This document shows, piece after piece, positions 12,367 to 25,193 of a DNA stretch of 64,000 nt. The translations under genes and the position numbers were made by a program. Source of the DNA: Promerops cafer (lineage: Eukaryota > Chordata > Aves > Passeriformes > Nectariniidae). Under the pieces are notes generated by a model that saw only the letters and a list, made by a program, of their open reading frames with translations, had not been told where the DNA came from and did not search any database. Location: the NCBI GenBank assembly GCA_013398275.1, contig VZSE01009483.1, forward strand, positions 2,458,931 to 2,522,930, in the 5' to 3' direction. The number at the start of each line of letters is the position of its first letter. Within the stretch, counting starts at the first letter, position 1.

Positions 12367-15300
12367 AGACAGAGTTTAAGTAGTGATAAAGTCTGTAAAT
12401 ATGTACTTACACATTCCAACATCCCCAAATCTTTAATTTGAAGATTTGCAATTCTGCCTGTACAGTTACATTCAATTTTCATATGTGTTTTATTCTGGAA
12501 ACCAGTAAATAAATAGCAAAATAACATTTTGTGACCTTCTGATCCTATTCATAGAACACTAAAGTATCTATAGTGGTTTTGCTCTAAAATAAAATGTAAA
12601 ATAAGTAACATAAGTTTTTGCATACCAGTGAAAAAAAATCAACATATACTGTTTTAGCCATAGCTCTGCATAGTATCAGGCATCGAGCATTTCCATTACC
12701 TTGAACTGAAAAATGTTCACATTCTAAAATGTGAAAATTATCAAAAAAATGTTACTGACCTTGTAAGTGAAATTTGGACATTTTGAATTGTAACAATGTA
12801 AAACCTTTGCTCCCTTTTAAGCAGGAAACCCTTGTGGTACATTAAAACACTTCTAGAGACTTTGAGTAAAACCCTACTTAATTAATAATCTCCTTGAATT
12901 TAAGAGGGCAGTTTAAGTAAAAATTAATAAGTCAATGCGATCTGACTTTTGCCCCAACCCTTTTGTTTCTACTCGGCGCTAACTGAAAACCAGAAAACAA
13001 ATTACCTGAATATATACTCTGAGTTTTGATTTGCTCTTGGACTCATTTAAGACATAGGGAAAGATTTCTATTGATTTCATCAGACTGGGTAAGGACTTTA
13101 CTGACCTCTGCACATAACAGCAGGCATATGGGTATTTTCTTGAGCAACTACTCCATTTCTATCAATTCAGAAAGGGTCTAATGAAAAACATCCCTTTTTT
13201 TTGAAGCACAAACCAAGTTACTAGAAACTGTGTGATCATGTGTTACCTCTCCCAGAATCACAGAAAATGGAGAAAGGAACAGTCAGTTAAGGGATCATCA
13301 TATTTCCTATGCTTTCCTCTCAGTATTTCCCATTCTCTCCTGTTCCAGATCCTCTCTTCTCACAGACCGTTCTTACATGTTGCCTAAACATGGGAAAACC
13401 GAAGACACTCTCCCACCAGCTGGGAGTTCACAGTCATTCTGTATGTGCAGCACACTCAGGGAGCAATGTACACCCTTAGCAAATTCAAATCACTTCGGCT
13501 TTAATTTTTTCATATTACATTTACTGCATAAAGAGCTGAAAATACAAATTGTGCTTTTTTTCTCCAAAAGTCTAGGGTGATTTACCCAGTTCTGATGCCA
13601 GAACTGGAATAAGTAGCTTGAGGGCAGGTTTATGGTTTTATGTTCTCCTCCACTGTTGTGGCTCCCATCCTAATGATTTTTATAGCCAGATTTTATGTCA
13701 ATAAAGCTTTTTCAAAAGCTTTCTTCCTTTGCCTGAGTTCACCTTCAATATGCACATCTCTTACAAACCCTCTTACTTTCTTTGCTGGACCACACAAGAC
13801 AGATTCCCACAGATCCCTCAAATGACTGGCTTGTCATTCCACTAATCATCACAGGGAGCGTTGCCCTCTGCTTTCCCAGCTCCATCTCATCTTGCTTGAA
13901 TGCAGACGACCGACATGTTGAGAATTTCAGTTAAAGGTTGCCTGCTTTTTTTTTACATTATTTCCCCATCTCAACCATAAAATATTTTTTCTGACATATC
14001 CTAAGATGACACTGTGTTTTTCTAAAATCTGAACCTCAATGATGGCTTATGATCATGTTGGGATCACAAGTCTGCTCCTTGTTCCTTCTGGGCCATTTGC
14101 AAATGATGAGTTTCAGCTTATAGCAGAGTATTTTCATTAGTCACTGTTATTTGCTTTCCATCATGCCATACATATTTCTGCACTTCTTTAAAATTATTTA
14201 CTTCTATGCTTACAGTCTTAGTCTGCTCTGTTTGATGTACTTATCTGCCTCTCCAGCAAATTCCATCCTGGTACCCTGACTTTTTATCTCTGTGTCTTCT
14301 GCAAAATTAGAGAGTTATGATCTTTCTCCTGTAATTGTGCTTCTCCAGCCTGGTACCTACTCTTCTACCAAAATTTGTTGCCATCTTCTCCACAGTTTCA
14401 TGCTTGCCTTTTGACTCTGTCTACATTTCCATAAATCACTTCTCTTAAGACCATGTCTATTTTATTACGTTCTATTGGCAACTGGAAGATAGAAATCAAT
14501 CCTATACTGTTTACCTTAGTAACTTCTGGTTGCATTTTATGCAATTTTCAATCTATATCCATATTTTAAAGCTTTCTTTCTGTCAAAATCTGTTCTATAA
14601 CTTCACTGATCATACATATCACAAGTTACTTAACAGCTCTAGTAAGAGACACTTGTTATTGCACTTGCCCTTCAGTAAACCCGTTCTTGAAGAACCAGGG
14701 AAGAAAGATGTGCCTTCTCTGTTCATTAGTCATCATACCTCTTTTAAGATCAACATTCTCCTGGAGTGAAAAATCAATGTGAAATATCTATTAGGTTTAA
14801 ATCTCCAACCAGAATTTCTTGCTTTTCTGTCCTATCATCACTATAAACCAGCCTCAATTATTTTCCTATTTCCTGTATTTTTATTTAAATATGGAAATTA
14901 ATTTCTACTGTTGTTTTAATGTCCTTTAAAAGTTTCATTTTTCAGTGGAAGCCCTAACTTAGGCTTTCATTTCTGCAGCAAATGTCCTTAATATCTCATT
15001 TTTTTAAAACACAATCTTTCTTATTAATAATCCTTTTTAAACACTTGTTTCTTGTATCATCCTTCTATAATCATTCATTCAGTCCCATCATGTACATTAC
15101 TTACCCCTGCAAAGGGATTTCTTCATGTTCTACAAGTATTTCTGTAAGGATATGGCAGGCCTTCTCTATTTTTAAACACAGTTCAATTAACTCTGGCAAC
15201 TGAAATAATTGAACAAAAACCTCATGTAAGTGGTATAAGCATGTTTCTTGTTTAGACAAAATCCTTCCTAAGGCTCCTTGCTGTTGTACTTCTTTGCAGT

Positions 15301-16258
15301 TTCACAGGGGCACAGAGTACTTTTTGTAACACATGGTCCTTACAGTAGGAATCCACATGATGAAAAATTCAAGAAATCAATGCCAAGCTGTGAAATTGTA
15401 CACTTAGTGGAGTTAAAGCTTGAATTCATTCTCAGGATGGAGGAAAAAGTCAAACTTGAAGTTTCATTAAATAACATAATATGACCCTGAAGTACTTATA
15501 ACTTAGAGTAACCGAATAATAATTCTTCATGTTCAAAGCAAACTATCCTTGCCCCAGTCTAAATCCAAATATGATAAAACATTATCTGAATACCACTAAA
15601 GTCCTGAAATAGCCGATCTAAGAAAACTTGTGCTATTATACCTGAGATCAAGACTGGGAAATAACTGAAGAGTGTCCTTCTTTGCTCCTTGATATGAAAA
15701 AATGCTAAGATGAGGGTTTTGAGACTTTTTCCTTACTTAGTACAGAACCCACAGAGGGGAAAAATGCCTGTGACGCTATGGAGATGAAGCTTAAACATAT
15801 GCAGAGATGCTGCAACACTCCTGAATCAATTTTACAGTAATCAGCAGCAACCACAAAATCAGCAAAGCCATGAGAATTTGCATTCCAACTCACTACTGTT
15901 CTCAGAAAATGCCTCCCAGCAAACATGACTACCTGAATTTGCCAATTCTTTTTCCAGTTCTCTTACACTTCTAAAGGCATTTTACTTATTTAAAATGAAC
16001 TAAATTTTGCTTGGTAAAACAGTTGCATACTAGCATTCTAAGAAAATTTTGTTCAAGACTTTCTCTCATAAATATGAAGCAGTGATATATACACATTCAT
16101 GAGCATACTTTGAAAAATATTGAATAATAATTTGTCTTTAAACCAGATATCTGTTCATAGCTGACAACTTACTATTTGTATTACGCATGCTATTTTCTCC
16201 TGCAGATTTTGCAATGCCATTGGTCTCACCAAAGACAAGATGAATGCAGAGGTCAGAC
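12367..16258. other. Intronic stretch without recognised gene
   Basis: AT-rich intron sequence. From about 13.6 to 15.25 kb the plus strand is notably rich in T and C, which generates many short open frames that look like chance products. No repeat family, exon or RNA gene was recognised. Confidence 0.6.
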
Positions 16259-16985
16259 TCATAGAATCATAGAATGGTTTGGGTTGAAAGGGACATTACA
16301 GATCACCTAGTTCCACTATTCCCTGTCATGGGCAGGGACCCCTGCCACTAGATCAGGTTACTCACAGTCCCATTCTGCCTGGTTTTGAACATCTCCAGGG
16401 ATGGGGAGTCCACAACCTCTCTGGGCAAACTTTTCCAGTGCCTCACCACCATCACAGTGAAGAATTTCTTCCTAATATCTAATCTAAACCAGCCCTCTTA
16501 AAGTTTAATGCCATTCTCCCTTGTCCTGTCACTACATGCTCTTGTAAATAGACCTGGTCCATTTATCTTGTAGGCTCCCTTCAGGTACTGGAAGGTTGCA
16601 ATTATGAATCCCTGGAACCTTCTCTTCTCCAGGCTGAAACCCGGTTCTCTCAGTCTGTCTTCACAGGAATGGTGATCCAGCCCTGGGAACAAGTGTCCCA
16701 CCCCTGGACTGGCTCCAGCTGGCTCCTTGTTGTGCTGGGACCCCAGAGCTGATGCAGCACTGCAGGTGGGGTCTCAGCAGAGCAGAGCAGAGGGGCAGAA
16801 TCCCCTCGCTGGCCCTGCTGCCCACGCTGCTTTGGATGCAGCCCAGGACACCATTGGCTTTCTGGGCTGTGAGCACTCACTGCTGAGACATGCTGAGCTT
16901 CTCATCCACCAACACCTCCAAGGCTTTCCCCCAGGGCTAGACTCCATCCTTTCTCCACCCAGCCTGCTCCCCTTGGAACAGACTC
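16259..16985 (-). mobile_element. CR1 LINE fragment, about 0.73 kb, 3' end intact
   Basis: The plus strand starts with atagaatcatagaatggttt and a stretch ending in gttccacta, the reverse complement of the avian CR1 3' terminus. It then runs upstream through typical CR1 landmarks: the reverse complements of the 'lesser valued' pre-terminal region near 16380-16490 and the end of the reverse-transcriptase region near 16640-16980. The copy is a 5'-truncated non-LTR retrotransposon, oriented like GRIA4. Stops and indels break its frame. Confidence 0.93.
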
Positions 16986-17794
16986 CAGAAAAAACATTGC
17001 AATGCACCTTAAATAGCCAAGATAGCATTATTGCAGTAGTTGTAATATGAATTAGATGTGTTCTATTCTAGCAGATTGTACTACATGATAGTACAATAAC
17101 TTTAAAAGAGTAAGTGACTCACAGGACCTTCAGTTAAGAAAAGACACCGTAATGCCAAAATGGCAAAAACTGTATTTACTGAAGGGTTTACTGAGACACA
17201 CGATCAAGTCACGTGGTCTTCTTTCTGTGTAAGAGAAATACTTCCCAAAGTTCCTGCTATTGCTCTAAAGACAAGTCCCTCACTTAAAACACAAACCTTA
17301 TCTTGAAAAACAAAAAGAAAAAAATTTCAACAGCTTCTTCTTCCCAAGCTATACCCATATAGTTTAAATGCTCTAAACAGTATATTTACAAAGAATAAGT
17401 AGGGTACAGCTGGTCTGCCAACAATGTTAGTTTTGCTCAGCAGCAAACAGGTACCAGGTTAGGAACCATATATGTAGATACCTGGAAGACCTAACACCTA
17501 AGTAACTTGATAGAACCTTCATCAGTCATGACTCACTGACCCTGACTGTTCCAGGACACAGGCTCTGGAATGAGCATTACAAAATGCTTTCCCCTACGTT
17601 TTCAACTCCTGTGTGGGAAGCCCTGGCACAGTTAGCTATTGCAGATATGTTGACAGACACACTGATCTGTCACAAAAAACACAAACTGTGGAAGCGCCAA
17701 AATTGAAAGACTCAAGAGTAGTTTGCATTGTGGAAGTTTTCGGATATGAGAACAGTCTTTCACTGCTGTCTCTTTCCTTTCTCCTATGCTTTGG
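16986..17794. other. Intronic stretch without recognised gene
   Basis: Unique-looking AT-rich intron sequence between two retroelement blocks. I see no exon, RNA or repeat signature in it. Confidence 0.55.
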
Positions 17795-18555
17795 ACATCC
17801 AGACGGGGGTTAGGGATTGTGATTGGTCAATGACAGCTTGTGTCTGACTCTCCTTCCTCCTCAGGCTGCTTGCCTAATCCAGCCTTGGATCTGCCCAGGA
17901 GATACTGTCCTTTGCAAACTTCTCCAGAATGGGCCCTTGCTGTGGACTGCAGATCTTCAAGAACTGCTACATTGTAGGCACTCTCCAAGAAGTAGTCTTT
18001 CAGGAAAAGACGGCTTCAGCATGGGTCCCCCACAGGCCACAATTCCCGTCAGAAAATCTGCTCCAGTGTGGGCTCCTCTCTCCATTGGGCCACAGCTCCT
18101 GCCAGGAGCCGTCTCCAAAGTGGACTCCATGGGCTGCATCTTCATTCAGGACACTTCCACCTGCTCTGGCGTGGGATCCTCCACAGGCTGTAGGTGGATC
18201 TCTGCATCCCCATGGATCACTGTGGGCTGCAGAAGCACAGCTGCCTCACCATGGGCCATACCATGGGCTGTGGGGGAATCTCAGCTTTGGCACCTGGAGC
18301 ACCTCCTGCTGCTCCTTCTGCCCTGACCTGGAGGTCTGCAGGCTGTTCCTCTCACATACTCTCACTCCACTCTCACACTGCTCCTTTTTTATCCTTTACT
18401 AAATGTGTTATCACAGAGGTACCACAGCATCACTGACAAGCTCAGCTTTCACCACCAGCAGGTCTGTTTTGGGGCTGGCTGAAAACTCTGTCTGACATAG
18501 GAGTGGCCCCTGGCATCATCTCACAGAGGCTGTCCCTGTATTCCCCTCCTTCCAG
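17795..18555 (-). mobile_element. Middle-repetitive avian LTR-like retroelement block
   Basis: This GC-richer block contains diverged repeated phrases on the plus strand such as tgctccagtgtgggctcc, catgggctg and ctggagcacctcctgctgctc. I recognise this arrangement as a common dispersed element of bird genomes, usually regarded as an LTR of ERVL-like elements, here in reverse orientation. Several overlapping plus-strand open frames (up to 167 codons, 17823-18326) are a by-product of its low stop density and not evidence of a gene. Boundaries and family are from memory, and the LTR ends are not clear. Confidence 0.6.
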
Positions 18556-18876
18556 CCAAAGAAGGGCAGGCACTGATCTCTTCTCTCTGATGATCAGTGA
18601 CATGACCTGATAGAATGGCCTGAACTTGTGTCAGGAGAAGTTTAGGTTAGATATTAGAAAAAGGTTCTTCACCTAAAGGGTGGTTGGGGTCTGGAACAGG
18701 CTCCCCAGGGAAGTGGTCACAGCACCAAGCCTAAGAGTTCAAGGAGCATTTGGACAATGTTCTCAGGCACATGGTGTGACTCCTGTGAATGGTCCTGTGC
18801 AGAGCCAGGAGTTGGACTTGATTATCTTTGAGGGTCCCTTCCAACTTAGCTTATTCTATGCTTCTTTGATGTGGTA
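18556..18876 (+). mobile_element. CR1 LINE 3' fragment directly abutting the LTR-like block
   Basis: Contains the sense CR1 phrases gttaggttagatattag (in shortened form), aaaggttcttcacc, ggtctggaacaggctcccca and the terminal gggtcccttccaactta. It is a typical passerine-type CR1 tail of about 0.3 kb, 5' truncated. It adjoins the preceding element without a visible spacer. Confidence 0.88.
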
Positions 18877-21800
18877 AATTCCAGAGAGCAACAAATTTAA
18901 AACGTATATTTAGGGAGTCACATTTCCTTGTGCCACCATAATAGCACACAAAGACTTTCATATGAGGTGTGTCTGCAATTCCATCAATGGTTCATGTCTT
19001 CGTGGGTCACAGTCATATACACTATTTTGTTCAGCTGCTGTGCACCTGCCAGCACTGATGTAAAAAATACTGTGCAAATTTTCCCACCCTAAAGAACTTC
19101 TTCCAAGAGGAGCAGCTTACCCATATGGAGATGCAAGCTCTACATGTGAGATTGAGCACAGAAGGGAGAATAATTTAATCTAAATATGAACCTGCCTCCC
19201 AAGGTCAAATGATTTATCAACTTATGTCCATAGGAACTCTGACATTTGAGATGAGATTAAGTAGTACTTCTAAAATAGCTTTGAGATTGGTGTTTCTTGT
19301 TAAAATGTCCAAAGATCTTTCTGTTCATTTTGCACAGATCATCCCAACAGTCTCTTTCTCCTCTGTTCTCCCTGATCCACCTCCTCCTGATCACTCTACT
19401 GACCTCCACCTTCTGGAAGAGGGCACAGGGCTAGTTAGAGCTCTGGAACTAAAAGACAGATGATCTAAATTCATCCCTCTGTAGTTTTAAACTATCTTGC
19501 ACCCAAATCCAGTATAGATTTGAAACATAAGCTCTTCCTCAGTTGTTTGAGACTGCTGATTTAATACTAAATTATGCTCTTGCATTAAGAAAAATTCCCA
19601 GCACTGAGACAAACTTAATGAGCTGAACTAAATCACTGATATAAGATGACAGACAGGATTATAAAAGAGAAAACAGTGTTACATAAAGTGGGTAGATAGA
19701 AAACATTATAGAAGTATTAGGACCAGTTTACTACTATCTTAAAAATTGTCGGGAGTAGAATAGGATACCTCTAAATACGGTTAACCAAAATAGGACCAAA
19801 GAGAAACAAGGAGTTTTTTACAAATTATATAGTTAATACATCCAACAACATCCAACAAAACCTTATTCGTGTTTTATTTATAAACCCTGTACCCTCTAAA
19901 TCATCATCTACCTTTGTCTTTTGATCACAAACTCCTTCAAGCAAATTAATTATCTTGCATTTAGGAGGCATATATCACATGTTAGGTAGCAACATATCTA
20001 AAGCGTTATAACCAGAAATAATATCACAGCATTACTTTAACCAAAACCAGCTTATTGCTCTAAAATTTAACACCGCATTAGTGGTTGAGGTGAACAAAAA
20101 GAGACTACATTAAGATCTTTCCAGCTTTAAAAACAAAACAAAATAAACCTCCAATGAATCACAAGTATTACCCTCTTGAATTTTTTTTCCTCTCAAACAT
20201 TTGTCCTCCTATAATAAGATTCTGCATAATGAGAAGTCCGGCATGTTGGGTACTGAATCTCTGAAAAGAAATTCATCCCCTGGAGCAAGTCACTTTGCAT
20301 TCCCATGTCTCAGTTTTCAAGGTTTAAACTGTCTGTTCTATTGAGGACTATAAGCACTTGACAGGAAGGCCAGTCTCCTATCAGATATCTATAAAAAGTT
20401 TAGCACAATGGTCCAGCTGTCTCAATGTGGCTTCGGAGTGCTACCCCAATGTGTATGAATGTTGCACCTAGTGGGCCTGTATCTTACAGTTCCATAGTTA
20501 ATTCTGAAACCCTAAAACCACATAAGCCTTTGTCCTAAAGGTCATTGTGTTTGGCTGTTTGCATAAGATTAAGCACGTACTAAAAAGTTTGCAGGAGTGT
20601 TTAACAGGAGTTCAACACCAGATCCACGGAACACAGAAAATTCGTGAGAGTTTTCTACTCACAGCAGTGGGTTCCTTCTAGTATTCTCTTCTAAGCAACT
20701 TACCAGCTCATTTAAAAATACTCCCAAGTACAATGAAAGCCTTGGTTTAATGTGCTAGATCAAATGGTAATTTGGGAAATGCAATTCTGTTTGTTCAGCT
20801 GCAGATGTGAGAACATACTGCAAAACAAGATACAAACTTACTAGATTTTTTAATTAATTGTTACATTTCCAGAAATCATATTTGTGAATTGTTTCTAAAA
20901 GACTATTTCTGCTCAAAGACAATTCCTGAAACAATATCAGAAAGCGATAGTGCATTTCTTGCGTATTGAATGGAAAATGGAACTGAATAAGCTTAACTAA
21001 CATGCACGGTATTTTCTTCTTTTAAAATAAATTTAAACTTTGTAATATAGTATCTTGTGTACAATGTCTTATACCAGATCACTAAGCTACAGAACATTAA
21101 CTTTAAAAGGTTACCCTGAGAGATGCCCAAAATAAAAGAGACCATCGAGACCAGGCAAGACTGGCTTGTAGATCCAACTGCTGAACTCTTCTCCATGCTT
21201 CATATGGAGGCAAGATTTTCTCTCCACAAATTAATACATTGATTAAAGTTTCCTCCAAACCAATCACAAAAGAAGTTGTGAAACAAGCATGTGTGTCTTT
21301 GTATGTATAGGGGCACACAGGGAGAGTGGAGGAGTCTGTCTCACCTGGTTCTTACCACCAAAAAGTCAAGGGTTTAATTTCTGGTTTATTTTTTCTATCT
21401 CTAAAATAGAAAAAAGGTATATTCCGAAGACAAATCTTAAAATGGGTGATAAATTGCGTGTACTGATTTATTCACTAGAGGTACCTTTCTCTTTTTAACT
21501 GCAAAATGAAACTACACAATTATGAAAGGCTCAGCACCTACATGTAGATAGATAGGTTAAAAACTGTTCACACAATCTCACTTTAGGAAAAATACCTCTG
21601 TATTTTTAATTCCCATTCCATCCCTAGATTCAATGTGATTTGGAGCTGCCCTTCTCTGAGGCCCATCTCATATGACTGACACAGATCCCTTGCAACCAGG
21701 GGCTCCAGGTATTTCTCACACAGAGATCATGTATCTGTATTTTCCTTAAAAGTGCTCACAAGTCTCATTTCTTGATAAAGAACACAAAGTAGCTTGGCTA

Positions 21801-23417
21801 TTTATAAATTTCTGAGAGGGGAACTGCTTTAATCTTAAAATACTTCCCATCTGAAAACTTGGGGACCACTAAAGTATTTTACTTTCATTAATATATAATT
21901 CTACATAATTTAAATCCAATTGAATGTTTTTTACAGAACAAGATAAAAATTTCCACTGGATTTATTTACAAAATTTCTTTTTCCTCTGTCCGTGGCTAAT
22001 TTCGTTGATAGAATACCCCTCATGAATTTCACATTTGCTGAACACTAACAGATCTTTTCTCATTTTTAAAAGCACATTACAGCTCTGTCTACAATAAATC
22101 ATCCAGTCTTTGTGCCTTTGTCCTCCAGTCCTGTGCACTCCATGGATCTGATATTTATAGCTGTCTGGCAATGCACATACACGTGAGTATCCCTAATTCT
22201 GCCAAAACTTTCTTTTTGAAAGCTCTCCCATAGAGAATCCACATGCAGCATTTACCTTTCATACTCACATGAATGAGATTCTACCTCAGTACAGAAGTTC
22301 TTTTTTGGCTGTTTTTAAAAGCTGGTAAAAATATCAGTAACATGTGAGAGTTCCAAGCTTTTCAGAACTATAGAAGTTTTTTAAAAGTTAAACACAGTAG
22401 GAAGTTCCTATGGCACTGGTAGGTTTTCTCAAGGACAAAGTCTCTACAGCCACCTTTGAATTTTTTTTTTTCTGCTTCAGGATAAAAGCTTAGAGAGGCA
22501 TAACAGATTGCATGGAAATTAGACTGGACTACAGTAAAAAAATGGTTTATGGAATCAATCATAAAATTCCCAGTTGCTTAACTGAAGTGAACATTTCACC
22601 TCTGATACTCCTGGTGGTGAGAGATCTTCTTGCAAAATCCTATCACCCTTTCAGTTCACCAGCTGAGAGAAAACTCATCCTCATTAAATGAATATCTAGA
22701 GAAATCATGTTTGATAACTTATCTAGATTGCCTGTGTGATTAAACTTTTTTTGCTTCTCTGATTAAACATTTTCTCTCTTTCTTGGATTGATTCATTTTC
22801 CTACAAGACATATTACTTCTTTCATTTCAAATTTGAACTTCATCCAAACATTTCTTTGTAGAGAAAACAAATTACTTTGCAGCTTGTTTGTTCCCCCAAA
22901 ATTTAAGATTTTATAAAACCTGCCCCCATATCCCATTTTAATGAAACAGAGCAAAGAAAAATATGCATTTTGTTTTAAGAAGTAATCCTTTGATGGCCCA
23001 CTTCTCTACAATGCTAGCCTCTTTTTTTTTTATCTTGAAAAGAGAAAAAATAGGCATATTTAGAAAGAAGTTTTTCTTTCCAGAAGAAAAAGAGCTGAAA
23101 AAAAAAAGAATCAGTTCAATCAGTTTTAAATAGGTGTGCAGTTAATTACATAAAAATAGCTTTTTATACATAGCTATGTAATCACAGGCTTTTCTTACAC
23201 ATAAGAACTATTTGCAGTTTACAGAAAAAAATAGCTACAATTTTTTTCTTCATTTAGGAGAAATACATATTAATTTTGCAGTACTCCTGCCAGAAAAACT
23301 GTCATTGACAAGAATTAACTATTTAATTTGAGAAGTGAGATGAAGCCATATAATATGGCTCCTCACCTAAATTGTTTTGATGAAGGCTTTACCATAATTT
23401 GTACCTCAAATACTGTT
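18877..23417. other. Intronic stretch without recognised gene
   Basis: AT-rich sequence with scattered short open frames of no recognisable family. There are several T-rich and A-rich runs near 23.0-23.1 kb. No exon with credible flanking splice sites was identified. Confidence 0.55.
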
Positions 23418-23902
23418 TTTGGTTTGGGGCCCCACTACAAGAAAGACATTGAGGGGCTGGAGCGTGTCCAGAGAAGGGCAACGGAGCTGGGGAAGGGTCT
23501 GGAGCACAAGTCCTGTGAGGAGCTGCTGAGGGAGCTGGGGGTGCTTAGCCTGGAGAAAAGGAGGCTCAGGGGGACCTCATCACTCTGTACAAGTGCCTGA
23601 AAGGAGGGGGCAGCCTCTTCTGCCAGGTAACAAGCAACAGGACAAGAGGAAATGGAAAGTTGTGCCAGGGGAGGTTTAGATTGGAGATTAGAAAAATTTC
23701 TTCACTAAAAAGAGGGTCAAGCATGGGAACAGGGTGCCCACAAAGTGGTTAAATCACCATACCTGAAAGAGTTCAGAAAACATGCAGATGTGGCATTTTT
23801 GGGACATGGTTTAGTGGTGGACGTGGCATGTTATGTTTATGTCTGGACTCAATGATTTTAGAGGTCTTTTTCCAACCTATATGATTCTATAATTCTATTA
23901 AA
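23418..23902 (+). mobile_element. CR1 LINE fragment with the end of the reverse transcriptase ORF
   Basis: Frame +1 from about 23435 encodes CR1 polymerase C-terminal landmarks (LERVQRRATELGKGLEHK, then LLRELGVLSLEKRRLRG). The frame is lost near 23600. The 3' untranslated part follows and ends with a terminal CR1 phrase, ttttccaacctatatgattc. The open frame beginning at 23328 is host intron sequence fused by chance to this remnant. The element is 5' truncated and not mobile on its own. Confidence 0.92.
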
Positions 23903-24045
23903 CTGGGGGGTGCAGGGCTGGGGGACACTCCAATGTAATCCATCACCTTCTAATGAGAGCACATGCCAGAGCATCCTACATCATAGCTTGCATTTTCTCT
24001 TGAAAGCACATTTTCCTAATGCACTGGTTTTCATATCCCTTCAGA

Positions 24046-24106
24046 GAAGGTTAGACTTCTGGTCTTAGAGGTCTTTTCCAGCTTTAATGATTCTGTGATT
24101 CTCTAA
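24046..24106 (+). mobile_element. CR1 LINE 3'-tail fragment
   Basis: A short sense copy of the CR1 terminus: ggtcttagaggtcttttcc followed by a variant of atgattctgtgattct. It lies about 150 bp after the larger CR1 fragment and is probably an independent insertion or a rearranged piece. Confidence 0.75.
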
Positions 24107-25171
24107 CTTACATTTTGAACCAATGTTGCTTCTTTATGTCAAATGTTGTGTTCTGATTTTACTGAACTGAAAAGAAACATCAACGCTGCTTTAATTTGAG
24201 GAATGTCAAGTACAGCATTTTTTTAAGTATTGGGGAAGCTTCCATGTCCCTTCAAAAGGAGACAAGACATTTAAATGCTCCCTCTGGCTTAGGAAATATC
24301 TCCCCAGATCACTGAAAAATTTTGCAAAGAAAGATATAGAAGGCAGGTAATCATGAAAGATACAACTAACTTGGTCCAGCTTGAGAATTCATTCCAGCGT
24401 GGTTTTCATTCAAACTTGACCAAGGATGTTATTTTTTGTCTGGTTTGTAGTTTTATATTTAGAATTAAAGTCTGTCCTTAGGGGAGTGATGCCATTTGAT
24501 CCATCACTAGAAGTCTATTGTTCTTTTGTTGGTGAGTCTGTTTCTCCAATTCTTATTCTTCCACCTTAATCTTCCAGCCAATGAGGGTAGTCCCCTGAAG
24601 TGCAATGATCTCTGTCCAGTCCAGGCTTTTGAATGTGTTGGCCCAGGTGGGGCTGAGGTTCTATTTTCTCTCCTCAGTAACTGATTCCACATCATCAAGA
24701 GTTCCCTCACCAGCAACTTAAACCATTGCTGACTTTGATTCACTCTATTGTGCAAGGATATAATCTTAAATAATTTCTCCCACTTTGCTGTTTACTATTT
24801 AGAATGAGTAAAGCAATGGATTTCTTTTTGGTCTCAATAAGATTAAGAGACATTCATCACATGACATTGATTCAATAACATTAAATAAAACACTGCTTCC
24901 TTGGCCACTCTTAGATCTGTGTATCTTTTAAAGATCCAGAAAACATGGTTTCTAATTTCTGAAAATGATTTTCATGGTAAGAGGATACGTGTGATGAAAA
25001 TCTTACCTGCTTTTTTCCCAATTTCCCATGGGTTAATTACCACTATTATCGAATTGCACACACTTTAACTTGAAAAAAAAAAAAAACATTTTCAGTAATT
25101 TTTTTAATCCTCATAACTGGGATTTACATAAAAAAGTTTCTGAATATTTTTGAAAAAATCTCTTTGTCTTT

Positions 25172-25193
25172 CCCTTCCTTCCTTCCTTCCTCT
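25172..25193 (+). repeat. (CTTC)n microsatellite
   Basis: Five or so tandem CTTC units within a pyrimidine-rich patch. Confidence 0.9.

Noticed and set aside
12276..12527. 83-codon minus-strand frame overlapping the exon
   Set aside because: It reads the first part of the GRIA4 exon in the wrong frame and runs across the acceptor into the intron.
16650..17050. Several overlapping frames on both strands, up to 107 codons
   Set aside because: They fall mostly within the CR1 fragment and are relics or shadows of it.
17823..18402. Overlapping plus-strand frames of 167 and 157 codons
   Set aside because: They lie in a GC-rich dispersed repeat with internally repeated phrases. All frames there are stop-poor, and the residues show no known domain.
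23328..23600. 90-codon frame resembling a gene start
   Set aside because: Its second half is the C-terminal end of the CR1 reverse transcriptase. The start is flanking intron joined by chance.
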